Shown here piece after piece: positions 1 to 9,071 of a stretch of 64,000 nt of DNA; position 1 is the first letter of the stretch, and the number at the start of each line of letters is the position of its first letter. The notes beneath the pieces are model-generated. The model saw only the letters and a list, made by a program, of their open reading frames with translations, had not been told where the DNA came from and did no database searches. Made by a program: the position numbers and the translations under genes. This DNA comes from Pseudomonas sp. PIC25. Its GTDB lineage: Bacteria; Pseudomonadota; Gammaproteobacteria; Pseudomonadales; Pseudomonadaceae. The DNA is taken from positions 1 to 64,000 of the forward strand of contig NZ_MUJY01000168.1 in NCBI RefSeq assembly GCF_002286785.1. Reading direction: 5' to 3'.

Positions 1-24
1 ATGCGAGTGGCGAAGGTCGGTGTG

Positions 25-134
25 GGCCATCGCGAATGAATTCGCTCCCACAGAAATGGCTCGGGGACGTGTAGGAGCCAGCTTGCTGGCGAAGCTTTTG
101 TGCGGGTGGTTTGGGCGAATTCATTCGCCCGACG
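25..134. repeat. REP-type repeat cluster
   Basis: Three short palindromic units follow each other: CGCGAATGAATTCGCTCCCAC (near 33), GTAGGAGCCAGCTTGCTGGCGAAG (near 71) and GGGCGAATTCATTCGCCC (near 114). The same GTAGGAGC..GCGA unit recurs at 5394, 22381, 25487, 29633 and 39195, always between genes. This matches the REP elements known from Pseudomonas genomes. The rest of the first 226 bases shows no gene. Confidence 0.8.
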
Positions 135-226
135 CGGCCAAGACGGAAAAGAAAAAGGGGATGGCGCTTTCACGCCATCCCCTGCCTTCGGGGCCTGTCC
201 CTACCCGACAGGCGCCGAAAACCCGG

Positions 227-1000
227 TCAGAAGTGCACCTTCAGCAACAGGCTGGCGGTGTTCTGGTCGGTGTCGAAGTAGCGGCTGTCCTCGATGCCGT
301 ACTTGTTCTGCCAGTAGTCGTATTCGATCCCCACGTAGGCCTGCTTCGCGCCCCAGTTCAGGGCCTTGCCCAGGTCGTACTTGATCTGCGGGTTGAAGTG
401 CAGGTTGGCGTGGTAGCTGTCGTCGTTGTCCACCACCCAGTCCATGAAGCCGTCGATGACCAAGTCCGAGCGGCCCATAGGGATGGTGTAGGACCATGCC
501 GGGGTGATCTGCCAGACATCGTCGCCGTCGCGGTCGCCATCGGTGGTGCGGCGGTAGACGTTGAGCTTGAAGTAGTCGAAGCCGGGGATCGCCAGGTCGA
601 AGCCCGGTCCGATTAGGTACGACTCGGTGTCGCCCTCGCCGAACTCGTAGGTCATCGCCAGCAGCACGTCCTTCACCGGGCCGAACTCCAGCTTGGCGTC
701 GAAGATCTTGCCGAACGACAGGCGCGGGGAGAATTCGCCATAGTAGGTATTGTCGCCGTTCAGGGCGTCCTTCTCGCCGTTGTAGAAGATCTTGTCGAGG
801 AAGAAGAAGGTGTCGCCGTACTTCCAGCCGTTGGCGTGCTCGAAGGTGAAGGTCTGCTGGATCTGTGGGTTGACGGTGAAGTCCTTGCCGTACAGGTAGG
901 TCAGACTGTTGTCCTGCCAGTGCAGCAGGTCGCCGGCGTTGGCCTGGCCGGCGGCGACGAGGCCGCCGGCGAGCAGCAGGGAAGTGAGGGTGCGGTTCAT
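227..1000 (-). CDS. Tsx-like nucleoside-specific channel-forming outer-membrane protein
   Basis: Predicted 257-residue outer-membrane channel of the Tsx family, which passes nucleosides and nucleobases. Residues 1-22 form a signal peptide ending in QANA. The mature part has alternating aromatic beta-strand segments (for example GDTFFFLDKIFYNG, YVGIEYDYWQNKYG) and ends in Phe (KVHF), the usual sorting signal for an outer-membrane barrel. It follows the purine permease gene by 91 bases in the same direction, so the pair probably supplies outer- and inner-membrane steps for nucleobase uptake. The family assignment comes from sequence style and context. The exact substrate is inference. Confidence 0.8.
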   Translation of the reverse strand: MNRTLTSLLLAGGLVAAGQANAGDLLHWQDNSLTYLYGKDFTVNPQIQQTFTFEHANGWKYGDTFFFLDKIFYNGEKDALNGDNTYYGEFSPRLSFGKIFDAKLEFGPVKDVLLAMTYEFGEGDTESYLIGPGFDLAIPGFDYFKLNVYRRTTDGDRDGDDVWQITPAWSYTIPMGRSDLVIDGFMDWVVDNDDSYHANLHFNPQIKYDLGKALNWGAKQAYVGIEYDYWQNKYGIEDSRYFDTDQNTASLLLKVHF

Positions 1001-1091
1001 CGAGTGCTCCTGTCTGTCTTGTTATGGATTGCTCGGGCGCAGCGTGCCGCCGCGCGGGGAGCGCGGAAGGGCACGTGGCGTTGGGATCGGG

Positions 1092-2564
1092 TCAGGCGTT
1101 CGGTTGGGGTCGCTTGCCTTCTTCGAGGCCGAGGCGCAGCAGCGCCTGTTCGGCATCGGAGTACTGCGGAGCGTCGGTACTGGCGCTTTCTTCGGCGGCC
1201 TGGGCGTCGTCGGTGGGCAGGAAGAGGTTGAGCAGGATGGCGCTGAAGGCGCCGATGGTGATGGGCGAGCCGAAGATGTTCTTGATCGCCTCGGGCATCT
1301 GCGACAGGACTTCCGGCACGCCCGCCACGCCCAGGCCGAGGCCGATGGAGATGGCGACGATCAGCATGTTGCGGCGCTGCAGGCCGGCTTCGGCGAGGAT
1401 TTTCACCCCGGCCACGGCAACGGTACCGAACATGATCAGGGTGGCGCCGCCGAGCACCGGCTTGGGCATCAGTTGCAGCACCGCGCCGACGATGGGGAAC
1501 AGGCCGAGCAGCACCAGGATCGCGGCGATGTAGTAGGCCACGTAGCGGCTGGCTACGCCGGTAAGCTGGATGACGCCGTTGTTCTGGCTGAAGGTGGTCA
1601 TCGGTAGGCTGTTGAACAGCGCGGCCATCGCCGAGTTGCAGCCGTCGGCGAGCACGCCGGACTTGATCCGCCGCAGGTACAGCGGGCCGCTCACCGGCTG
1701 ACGCGAGATCATCGAGTTGGCGGTGAGGTCGCCGGTGGTTTCCAGCGGCGTGATGAGGAAGATCACCGCGATTGGGATGAACGCGACAAGATCGAAGGAG
1801 AAGCCGAACTTGAACGGTTGCGGGATGCTCACCAGGGGCACCTCGGCGAGGCCGGCGAAGTCGATCTTGCCGAGCTGCCAGGCGATCAGCGAGCCCACCA
1901 GCAGGCCGATGATCACCGCCGAGAGACGCAGCACCTGCCATTGGAAGCGGTTGAACAGCACGATCACTACCAGCACCACGCCGGCCAGGGCCAGGTTGTC
2001 CAGGGCGCCGAGGTCGGGCGCGCCGTAGCCGCCGGCCATGTCGGTCATCGCCACCTTGATCAGCGACAGGCCCATCAGGCAGATGATGGTGCCGGTGACG
2101 ACGGGGGTGATGACCTTGCGCAGCCTGGTGATGAACTGGCTGAATACGATCTCGATGAAGGCCGCGCAGAAGCACACGCCGAAGATGGTCGCGAGGATGT
2201 CTTCCGGGCTGCCGCCGCGGCCCTTGACGATGAAGCCGGCGCTGAGGATGACGCTGAGGAAGCCGAAGCTGGTGCCCTGCAGGCAGAGCAGGCCGGAGCC
2301 GATGGGGCCGATGCGCCGGGCCTGGACGAAGGTGCCGAGGCCGGAGACGAACAGCGCCATGCTCACCAGGTAGGGCACGTGCTCGCCGAGGCCGAGCACG
2401 CTGCCGACGATCAGGGTGGGGGTGATGATGGCGACGAAGCTGGCCAGCACGTGCTGGAGCGCGGCGAAGATCGCCGGGCCCACGGCGGGGCGGTCGTCGA
2501 GCTGGTAGATGAGTTCGTTGTTTGCGGTCGGCGCCTGGGCGCTCCGGTCTGCGGGTGCGGTCAT
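1092..2564 (-). CDS. NCS2-family xanthine/uric acid-type permease
   Basis: Inner-membrane nucleobase:cation symporter of the NCS2 (uracil/xanthine permease) family, 490 residues with about 14 hydrophobic segments. The QGTSFGFL segment (about 94-101) and the QNNGVIQLTGVASRYV signature (about 329-344) are the two conserved NCS2 substrate and permeation motifs. The bulky QNNGV-type signature and the length favour the xanthine/urate branch (XanQ, UapA) over UraA. The N-terminal 30 residues are polar and cytoplasmic. It is first in an apparent two-gene unit with the Tsx-like channel. Whether it carries xanthine, urate or guanine cannot be read from sequence. Confidence 0.88.
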   Translation of the reverse strand: MTAPADRSAQAPTANNELIYQLDDRPAVGPAIFAALQHVLASFVAIITPTLIVGSVLGLGEHVPYLVSMALFVSGLGTFVQARRIGPIGSGLLCLQGTSFGFLSVILSAGFIVKGRGGSPEDILATIFGVCFCAAFIEIVFSQFITRLRKVITPVVTGTIICLMGLSLIKVAMTDMAGGYGAPDLGALDNLALAGVVLVVIVLFNRFQWQVLRLSAVIIGLLVGSLIAWQLGKIDFAGLAEVPLVSIPQPFKFGFSFDLVAFIPIAVIFLITPLETTGDLTANSMISRQPVSGPLYLRRIKSGVLADGCNSAMAALFNSLPMTTFSQNNGVIQLTGVASRYVAYYIAAILVLLGLFPIVGAVLQLMPKPVLGGATLIMFGTVAVAGVKILAEAGLQRRNMLIVAISIGLGLGVAGVPEVLSQMPEAIKNIFGSPITIGAFSAILLNLFLPTDDAQAAEESASTDAPQYSDAEQALLRLGLEEGKRPQPNA

Positions 2565-2699
2565 GGGTTCAGCCTGCCAGTTGTTTTTGTTCGGTCATGG
2601 GCTTGCGAGCACGCTCGGCTCTCTGCGATCCGGAAAAAGCTGTCCGGTCGGTCAGAATGTGCCGACTATAACAACTTGTGAACTTTGTTTGAAACATTT

Positions 2700-2725
2700 T
2701 TCTTTTGGATTGTGTACAAAAATGA
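2700..2725. promoter_or_regulatory. operator-like palindrome TTGTGTACAA upstream of the permease
   Basis: An inverted repeat TTGT-GT-ACAA lies at 2710-2719 in an AT-rich patch (2665-2730) that contrasts with the GC-rich surroundings, about 145 bases upstream of the permease start. On the minus strand a TATAGT -10-like element follows closer to the gene. The TTGTNNACAA shape is typical of GntR-type operators; no regulator can be named. Confidence 0.35.
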
Positions 2726-2813
2726 CCGTGCAGTCGTTTGATCTGGCGGGGCTGCCAACGGAGGGCGAACGCCGGCGAGCGTGCCGGCGTCCGTGGGGGA
2801 AGGGAGCGGTCGT

Positions 2814-4610
2814 TCAGTCGCCCATCACTACGCCTTCACGCCGTGGATCGGCGCCACCGAACCAGCCTTGCGGGGTGCGCTGGATGGCTTGCAGGCCGCT
2901 GGTCATTTCCGTCTCGTTGACTTGATGGCCGCGGGCTTTCAGCGCTTCGACGGTGGCGGCGGGGAAACGCCCGGCTTCCAATAGGGTGGGGCCGTTGAGG
3001 CTGCCGAAGTTGGGCAGGTCGATAGCTTTCTGCGCATCCAGCCCCCAGCCGTAGAGGCCGAGCAGGGTCTTGGCGGTGAAGTGAATGATCGCCGCGCCGC
3101 CCGGCGAGCCGATGCTGGCGAGCAGCTTGCCGCTGTCGGCGTCGAATACCAGGGTCGGGTTCATGCTGGAGCGCGGCCGCTTGCCCGGCTCGACGCGGTT
3201 GGCCACCGGCTTGCCCTGGGCGTCGCGCGGTTCGAAGGCAAAGTCGGTCAGTTCATTGTTCAGCAGGTAGCCGCCCGGCAGGCCCGTGCCACCGTCATTG
3301 AGCAGGCGTGAGCCGAAGGCCTGCTCGATGGTGGTGGTCATGGCCAGGGCGTTACCTTGCGCATCGACGATGCTGATGTGGCTGGTGCCGTATTCCGGTT
3401 GCTCGGGCTGCGGCGCGAAGGCGATGGGCATCGGGCCGGGGACGCCGGGCTTGGCGGTGCCCATGCTGTTCGAGCCAATCAGGGCGGCGCGTTGTTTCAG
3501 GTAGGCGGGTGCCAGCAGGCTGTTCCAGTTGCGTCCCGGTGCCGGCACATAGTCCGGGTCGGCCAGGTATTGCGCGCGGTCGGCATAGGCCAGTCGCGAG
3601 GCCTCGCTGTAGCGGTGCAGGAAGTCGGCGCCCGGCAGGCCGTTGGCGAGGGGTTCCAGCGGACCCGACTGCTCCAGCAGGCCAAGGATCTGCATCGCCG
3701 TGATGTGGCCAGACGACGGCGGCGGGAAGCCGCAGACGCGATAGTGCTGTTGCCAGAGTGTGCAGATCGCGTCGCGCTGGCGCGGTTCATAGCCGGCCAG
3801 GTCGTTCAGGCTGATCCGCCCGGGGTTGGTCGGGTGCTGGCGTACTTGCTCGACCAACGCTTCGGCCACCTTGCCCTGATAGAAGGCATCGCTGCCCCGC
3901 TCGGCGATGGCGCGCAGCAACTGGGCCAGGGCCGGATTGCGCAGGCGATAGCCAACGGGCAGCGGCGAGCCGTCCGCTTGGTAGTAGAAGGCGGCGGCCT
4001 GCGGGTTCTGCCGCAAGGCCGGATCGGCAGCCAGCAGGGTGTGCAGGCGCGGGCTGACCGGGAAGCCTTCTTCGGCCAGCCGGATCGCCGGTTGGAACAG
4101 CTCGGCCCAGGGCCGCTTGCCGTATTGCCGGTGTGCCGCTTCGAGCATCTTCACCGCGCCGGGTACGCCCACCGAGCGCCCACCGACCACTGCCTGCATG
4201 AATTCCAGCGGCTTACCGTTGGCGTCGAGGAAGAGTTTTTCGTCGGCTTCGGCGGGTGCCGTTTCACGGCCGTCGAAGGCAGCGAGGCGCTGGCCATCCC
4301 AGTGCAGCAGGAAGGCGCCGCCGCCGATGCCGCTGGACTGCGGCTCGACCAGGGTCAGCACCATCTGCACGGCGATAGCTGCATCCAGGGCGCTGCCGCC
4401 GGCCTTGAGGACCTGGTAGCCGGCCTCGGTGGCCAGCGGGTTGGCCGCCGCCACGGCGAACCGCTTGGTGGCCCAGCCGGGTTTGGCGGTGTAGCCGCTG
4501 GAGGCTTCCGGGGCGGGCGGTGTGTGTTCGGAGAGGGTATCCGAGCTTTTGCAGGCGGTAAGGGCGAGGAAGAGAAGGCCGGAGGCCAGGGCTGCGCGTC
4601 CATCGAGCAT
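2814..4610 (-). CDS. ggt: gamma-glutamyltranspeptidase, lipoprotein form
   Basis: Gamma-glutamyltransferase/glutathione hydrolase (N-terminal nucleophile family), which cleaves the gamma-glutamyl bond of glutathione in the periplasm. With the start at 4610 the protein has 598 residues; an in-frame start at 4649 would only add residues before the signal peptide. Residues 1-20 are a lipoprotein signal with lipobox LTAC, so the enzyme is probably membrane-anchored. The large-to-small subunit cleavage site is PEYGTSHISIVD, where the Thr becomes the N-terminal nucleophile. Downstream PRSSMNPTLVF and GSPGGAAIIH match the small-subunit active-site loops. The gene stands alone. The lipoprotein anchor is less usual, since many family members are soluble periplasmic proteins. 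Confidence 0.92.
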   Translation of the reverse strand: MLDGRAALASGLLFLALTACKSSDTLSEHTPPAPEASSGYTAKPGWATKRFAVAAANPLATEAGYQVLKAGGSALDAAIAVQMVLTLVEPQSSGIGGGAFLLHWDGQRLAAFDGRETAPAEADEKLFLDANGKPLEFMQAVVGGRSVGVPGAVKMLEAAHRQYGKRPWAELFQPAIRLAEEGFPVSPRLHTLLAADPALRQNPQAAAFYYQADGSPLPVGYRLRNPALAQLLRAIAERGSDAFYQGKVAEALVEQVRQHPTNPGRISLNDLAGYEPRQRDAICTLWQQHYRVCGFPPPSSGHITAMQILGLLEQSGPLEPLANGLPGADFLHRYSEASRLAYADRAQYLADPDYVPAPGRNWNSLLAPAYLKQRAALIGSNSMGTAKPGVPGPMPIAFAPQPEQPEYGTSHISIVDAQGNALAMTTTIEQAFGSRLLNDGGTGLPGGYLLNNELTDFAFEPRDAQGKPVANRVEPGKRPRSSMNPTLVFDADSGKLLASIGSPGGAAIIHFTAKTLLGLYGWGLDAQKAIDLPNFGSLNGPTLLEAGRFPAATVEALKARGHQVNETEMTSGLQAIQRTPQGWFGGADPRREGVVMGD

Positions 4611-4789
4611 TGGGCGATTTTCCTTTTGGCGGGTGGTTTTTTCGAGCATAGGCCCGGAGGCCGTTTCGTTGTTGTCCTGGCTAGACCTTGCTGGACGGGG
4701 GCGAGTTCATCCCATTATGGCCGGCCCGGCCGAACCTCCTTCGGTGGTGCCCGGTCGGAACCTGGAGACAGGCCCGCTCGGAGGTTCCC

Positions 4790-5224
4790 ATGGCCCACGA
4801 TATCAACGCCAGCGACCTGGGCATCGACGTTGCCAGCGGCGAGGAACGCGAGCTGTTCAAGTGGCTCCTCGCCAGCTTCCTCTTCGGCAAGCGCATCCAG
4901 CAGGAGATAGCCGCCGACGCCTACCGCGCCATCGTCGACAAACATGGCCGCGATACCCCGCGCAAGTTGGGCTCGTGCAGTTGGCAGCAGATCGTCGACA
5001 TGCTCGGCGAGGGGCATTACGTGCGCTACGACGAATCCACCGCCGACCGCCTGCTCAAGCTCTGCGACAAGCTGGAGAAGGAATACGACGGCAAGGTCAG
5101 CCGCATCCACGAACTGAGCGCCGACCGCCGGGAGGTGCAGAAGCGCCTGGAAGCCTTCGAAGGCATCGGGCCGAAGACCGCGGAAATCTTCCTGCGCGAG
5201 GTAGGGAAAGTGTGGTTTCGCTGA
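4790..5224 (+). CDS. small helix-hairpin-helix domain protein
   Basis: A 144-residue cytoplasmic protein of unknown role. The start at 4790 has GGAGG seven bases upstream; an upstream in-frame start at 4688 lacks one. The N-terminal two thirds are helical and charged, and the C-terminus carries FEGIGPKTAEIFLREVG, a helix-hairpin-helix motif of the kind that contacts the DNA backbone in DNA glycosylases and in ComEA- or RadC-like proteins. The glycosylase catalytic domain is absent, so this is at most a DNA-binding or structural protein. Divergent from ggt. Function is not recognised. Confidence 0.75.
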   Translation: MAHDINASDLGIDVASGEERELFKWLLASFLFGKRIQQEIAADAYRAIVDKHGRDTPRKLGSCSWQQIVDMLGEGHYVRYDESTADRLLKLCDKLEKEYDGKVSRIHELSADRREVQKRLEAFEGIGPKTAEIFLREVGKVWFR

Positions 5225-5256
5225 GACGGGGGCATTGGTAAGGGTGGTTTGGCAGG

Positions 5257-5460
5257 GGCGGATTTATTCGTCCGACGTAGCCAAGCGGGCGAATGAATTA
5301 GCCCTATACGGAGCCGGGTAAGTCTGGGCGTAACCGGGGGGCGCATGGTCTCGGATTGCGCTGGTGCTTATCTGGGCTACGGGCGTGTTTTTCGTAGGAG
5401 CCAGCTCTGCTGGCGAAGCTTTTGAGTACGGTTTTTCGCGAGCAGAGCTCGCTCCTACAA
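5257..5460. repeat. REP elements between HhH gene and PBP gene
   Basis: Degenerate units near 5257-5306 (GCGGATTTATTCGTCCG and GGGCGAATGAATTAGCCC), a CGGATTGCGC..GGGCTACGG unit at 5351-5382, and a head-to-head pair at 5394-5459 (GTAGGAGCCAGCTCTGCTGGC facing GCGAGCAGAGCTCGCTCCTAC). The pair could fold into a hairpin downstream of both convergent genes. Confidence 0.8.
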
Positions 5461-5489
5461 GACGCAGAGCATTCATCGCCCATCGGCCC

Positions 5490-8400
5490 TCACTGCCAAC
5501 GCGCCTGCACCGGGCCGAGTGGAGCTTGGCAGCGGGTGCCGAGGCCAGGTTCGAGGTAGGGGCTGAGGACCGGGGCCATGCCTTTGAGCACCTGTACCGG
5601 CAGGGCCGAGGTGAAGCGGAAGTTTTCCGCCGCCTGGCCCGGGACGAAGGCGGTCAGGGTGCCGAAGTGATCCTGGCCGATGAAGAACACGAAGGTGGCG
5701 GTACGGTTCATCGCCCGCGAGCTGAGGATGCGGCCGCCGGGGCCGACGCTTTCGATGCGGTTGTCGCCGGTGCCGGTCTTGCCGCCGACGCTCAGCGGCC
5801 GGCCGTCGGGCAGGGCGAAGCTGCCTTGCAGGCGCCGCGCGGTGCCGCCTTCCACCACGGTGGAGAGTACGTCGCGCAGGGCGGCGGCGACTTCCGAGGG
5901 GAGCACCCGCTTGCCGCGGTTGGGAACCTGGTTGAAATGGGTCTCGTACGGCGTGCCGGTGGCGAAATGGAGGTTGTCGATGCGCACCGTGGGCAGGCGG
6001 ATGCCATCGTTCTGGATGATCCCCATCAGCTCGGCCAGGGCCGCCGGACGGTCGCCGGAGCTGCCGATGGCGGTGGCCAGGGACGGGACCAGGTGATCGA
6101 ACGGATAGCCGACGCGCTGCCAGCGACGATGGATGTCGAGGAAGGCTTCGACCTCCAGCATGGTGCGGATGCGGACGTCCCGGGCGCTGCGGTGGCGGGT
6201 TTTGAACAGCCAGCCGTAGACCTCCTGGCGTTCGTCGCGGCTGGCTTCCACGGCGTCGCTGAATTCCGCCTTCGGGTTGTCGATGAGGTAGCCCAGCAGC
6301 CAGAGTTCGAGCGGGTGGACGCGGGCGATGTAACCCTGGTCCGGCAGGTTGTAGGCGCCCGGTCCATAGTTGCGGTACAGCTCCTCGATGCGCTTGTCGG
6401 TGAGGTTTTCCTGGGGCACCCGGCTGCGCAGGAAGGCGGCGAAGGTGGCCAGGTCGTCGCGCGGACGCAGGTAGCGATGCACGGCTGCGAGACGGACCGG
6501 GGTGGCGCGCAGGCCGTCGAGGAAGGTGTCGAGGCGTTCCTGTTCGGCCTTGCCCTTGTATTTGCGCCAGAAGCGCAGGAGGAACACGGTGCCTTCGCGG
6601 TCGGCGAAGCGCCGCAGGTATTCCTCGCGGCGCGGGTCCTTGTCGTTCTTCAAGAGTTCCGCGCTGTTGCCCGGCGCCTGGTAGGTGCTGTAGCGGACGA
6701 TGTCGCGCATCAGGCGGATGAACGGCAGGTTGATCGACTCGCGCAGCGCTTCTTTGAGGGTCGGCAGGCGACCGTTGTCCTCCCGGCGGAAGTTGCCGAA
6801 GGTGTGCAGCCCGCCGCCGGTGAAGAAGCGTTCGCCGGGGTTGGCCGAGTAGCGCCGTTCCAGCGCCGCGTCGAGCATCGCCGGGAGGTTGTGGTCGGAA
6901 CGGGTGGCGAGGTAGTCGAGGGCCCAGCGGGTGATCAGGTCCATGGGTTCGACTTCCACCGCGCGCAGGGCCTTCGGCGATTGGCCGGCGAAGCGATCGT
7001 GCAGCTCGGCGACGATTTCCAGGTAGGTGGTGAGCACGCGCAGCTTGGCGGTGGAGCCCAGTTCCAGCTTGCTGCCTTCGTTGATGTCGAAGGGCTGGTC
7101 GGTGCTGTCGGTCTGCACCCGGACCCGGTAGCTGTCCGGGGTGCGTTCGAACAGGGTGAAGCTGTAGCGCACGTCCTGGGTTTTCTCCGGCGACAGCAGG
7201 CGCTCGCCGAACAGGCCGATCTGTTCGGCGAAGGCGGGGTCGGCGAGCCGGCGCAGGTAGGCGCTGACCGCCTGCTGCAGCTCGCCCTGGAGGGTGCTGG
7301 TGGCGCTCAGGTCGAGACGGTCGAGATCGTACAGCGGCATGTTGAGCAGGCCGGACAGGCGGCTGCGGGCGACGCTGATGCCTTTGTTGGTCTCGTTGGC
7401 CTGCATCGGCGGCTGCATGGCCCAGTCCCGGTATTCGGCGCGCTGTGCCAGGGCGGCGTCGCGCAGGGCGGGCGGGATCACCCCGGCGTTGGCCAGCAGG
7501 CGGATGTGGCTGTCGGTGAGCGCCTCCATCTCGCTGCGCCCTTGGGCCAGGTAAAAGGAGGGGCGGCGCTGGGCGATCATCAGCGAGAGCACCTGGCGCA
7601 GCGCCAGGCCGCGCTCGGCGTTGCTGGCGTCCGGGGAGCGTACCGGATCGAGCAGGCGGTTGACCTGGTCGAAGTCGGCGCCGTACCAGATTCGCAAACC
7701 CTCGGCCAGGCCATGCACCTCGCCGTGGCCAGGGGCGGCGGAGAGCGGCACGCTGTTGAGGTAGTCGCGCACGATGGTCTGGCTGGCGGCCAGGGTTTCC
7801 GGACCCTGGCGATAGGCGCGCACGCTGGCGGAAAACATCTGGCGGAGCTTTTCCCCGGCGGAGTAGGTGAGGCCGTCCGGCGAGTGGCGGTACTTCTCCA
7901 GCTGGGTGGCGAGGGTGCTGCCGCCGGCCGACTGGTCCTGCACGTCGAGCAGCTTGCCGACCTGGGAGATTGCCGCCATGGCGAAGCGCGGCCAGTCAAC
8001 CGCCGGGTTGGACAGGGGGCGTTCGGGGTCGAGCAACTGGCGGTTCTCGATGAACAGCAAGCTGTTGACGATCAGCGGCGGGATGGCGTGGAAGTCGTCG
8101 TAGCGCTGCTGCGGGTAGCGGAAGCGGTAGAGCGGCACGCCGCGGCAGTCGTCGATGGACAGGCCGCTCTGGTCCTTTTCCTGGTAGGGCGGGAAGAAAC
8201 CGCGCTGGGTGTAGCTCATCAACGCCGGCGAAAAGTGCGCCTGGGACTGGATCTGGAAGCCGCGCTGCTGCAGGCGTTCGAGAAACATCGGCAGATAGGC
8301 GTAGCCGAGGCGCTTGTCGAAGGGGCCGTCGCGGGGGAACAGGATGGCGTCGCTGGGTCCCGCCTGCACGGCATAGTCCAGCGTCGCGGCATAGCGGCTG

Positions 8401-8600
8401 AAGCCTCGCGACTGGAAGTGGGAGGTTTGTATTTCGTAGGCGGCGACGATGGCGAGGGCGATCAGGAGCAGCAGGGCCAGGAGCCAGAGCACCAGGCGAA
8501 GCTTCGACAGGCGTTTTTGTGGTTTAGGCTGGCAAAGCGCGGGGACATCGCTTTCCGGAATCGCGGAGGGGGAGGTGTCGGATTGCCATATTACGCCCAT
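5490..8600 (-). CDS. large class A penicillin-binding protein / transglycosylase
   Basis: A 1036-residue membrane-anchored peptidoglycan synthase-like protein. One transmembrane helix lies at about residues 33-55. A GT51 glycosyltransferase region follows: FIENR corresponds to the EDRxF motif and GGSTLATQLEKY to the GGSTITQQ motif (about 250). The C-terminal half carries transpeptidase landmarks: SxxK as GSTAK (about 520), an IGSSGD segment, and KTGTGD (about 935). Both domains are divergent, with Asn in place of the Asp next to the proposed catalytic Glu and a long insertion. It is longer than PBP1a or PBP1b (about 770-820). Related large proteins occur in other pseudomonads; a specialised or non-vegetative role is inference. 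Confidence 0.8.
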   Translation of the reverse strand: MGVIWQSDTSPSAIPESDVPALCQPKPQKRLSKLRLVLWLLALLLLIALAIVAAYEIQTSHFQSRGFSRYAATLDYAVQAGPSDAILFPRDGPFDKRLGYAYLPMFLERLQQRGFQIQSQAHFSPALMSYTQRGFFPPYQEKDQSGLSIDDCRGVPLYRFRYPQQRYDDFHAIPPLIVNSLLFIENRQLLDPERPLSNPAVDWPRFAMAAISQVGKLLDVQDQSAGGSTLATQLEKYRHSPDGLTYSAGEKLRQMFSASVRAYRQGPETLAASQTIVRDYLNSVPLSAAPGHGEVHGLAEGLRIWYGADFDQVNRLLDPVRSPDASNAERGLALRQVLSLMIAQRRPSFYLAQGRSEMEALTDSHIRLLANAGVIPPALRDAALAQRAEYRDWAMQPPMQANETNKGISVARSRLSGLLNMPLYDLDRLDLSATSTLQGELQQAVSAYLRRLADPAFAEQIGLFGERLLSPEKTQDVRYSFTLFERTPDSYRVRVQTDSTDQPFDINEGSKLELGSTAKLRVLTTYLEIVAELHDRFAGQSPKALRAVEVEPMDLITRWALDYLATRSDHNLPAMLDAALERRYSANPGERFFTGGGLHTFGNFRREDNGRLPTLKEALRESINLPFIRLMRDIVRYSTYQAPGNSAELLKNDKDPRREEYLRRFADREGTVFLLRFWRKYKGKAEQERLDTFLDGLRATPVRLAAVHRYLRPRDDLATFAAFLRSRVPQENLTDKRIEELYRNYGPGAYNLPDQGYIARVHPLELWLLGYLIDNPKAEFSDAVEASRDERQEVYGWLFKTRHRSARDVRIRTMLEVEAFLDIHRRWQRVGYPFDHLVPSLATAIGSSGDRPAALAELMGIIQNDGIRLPTVRIDNLHFATGTPYETHFNQVPNRGKRVLPSEVAAALRDVLSTVVEGGTARRLQGSFALPDGRPLSVGGKTGTGDNRIESVGPGGRILSSRAMNRTATFVFFIGQDHFGTLTAFVPGQAAENFRFTSALPVQVLKGMAPVLSPYLEPGLGTRCQAPLGPVQARWQ

Positions 8601-9071
8601 GATCGCTCGCCCTGGCTGCTAGCTGCGCTGCGTGCGCTTGCTTGAAGCTTAGTCGCTGTTGGTCGTCCGGCTTGGTCTGGACAACCGCCGTGCGTCGGCG
8701 CCGCAGGGCTCTGGCGGGGCAAAGTCGGATTTCCGCAGGGGTGTATTCATTCGCCCAAGCCGCCGTGCCTTACCGCACATCCTGGAGCCGGTGGACTCCC
8801 GGATTGCGCTGGCGCTTATCCGGGCTACGGAGGCCGGGAGCCATCTCGCGAGATCGTAGAGGGATTCTGGATGTTCAGGTTTTATGCAAGGGGCGTTGGC
8901 ATTCGGAGCCATCGGTTTTCCCTTTTCTCGAGGACCGTCTATGCCGTTGGACCACCGCGAGCGCCTGAAGTCCGGCCAGCGGGTCTGGATGAAGCGCCGC
9001 ACAGGATAGCAGCCAACCTGCTTCACTGTTTGCTCAGGGCCTTTTCCACCATCACCTGAGGGAGCAATGCG
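8601..9071. other. gene-free stretch with REP and MITE-like fragments
   Basis: No convincing gene lies in these 471 bases. It holds a half REP unit near 8745 (GTATTCATTCGCCC), a second-family unit at 8800-8827 (TCCCGGATTGCGCTGGCGCT..), and at about 8846-8879 a remnant CTCGCGAGATCGTAGAGGGATTCT that matches the right end of the MITE-like family at 37367 and 57175. The last 15 bases carry GAGGGAG, the ribosome site for the next gene. Confidence 0.6.

Noticed and set aside
997-2175. A 392-codon frame overlapping the NCS2 permease on the same strand
   Set aside because: It is Arg/Pro/His-rich out-of-frame translation; the permease frame carries the family signatures.
5364-8645. A 1093-codon plus-strand frame opposite the penicillin-binding protein gene
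   Set aside because: Its product is a Gly/Ala/Val/Gln-rich shadow translation with no domain, while the minus strand encodes clear GT51 and transpeptidase motifs. High GC makes long antisense frames common here.
8642-8968. Short frames in the gap between the penicillin-binding protein and VOC genes
   Set aside because: They run through REP and MITE-like fragments and have biased, repeat-derived translations.
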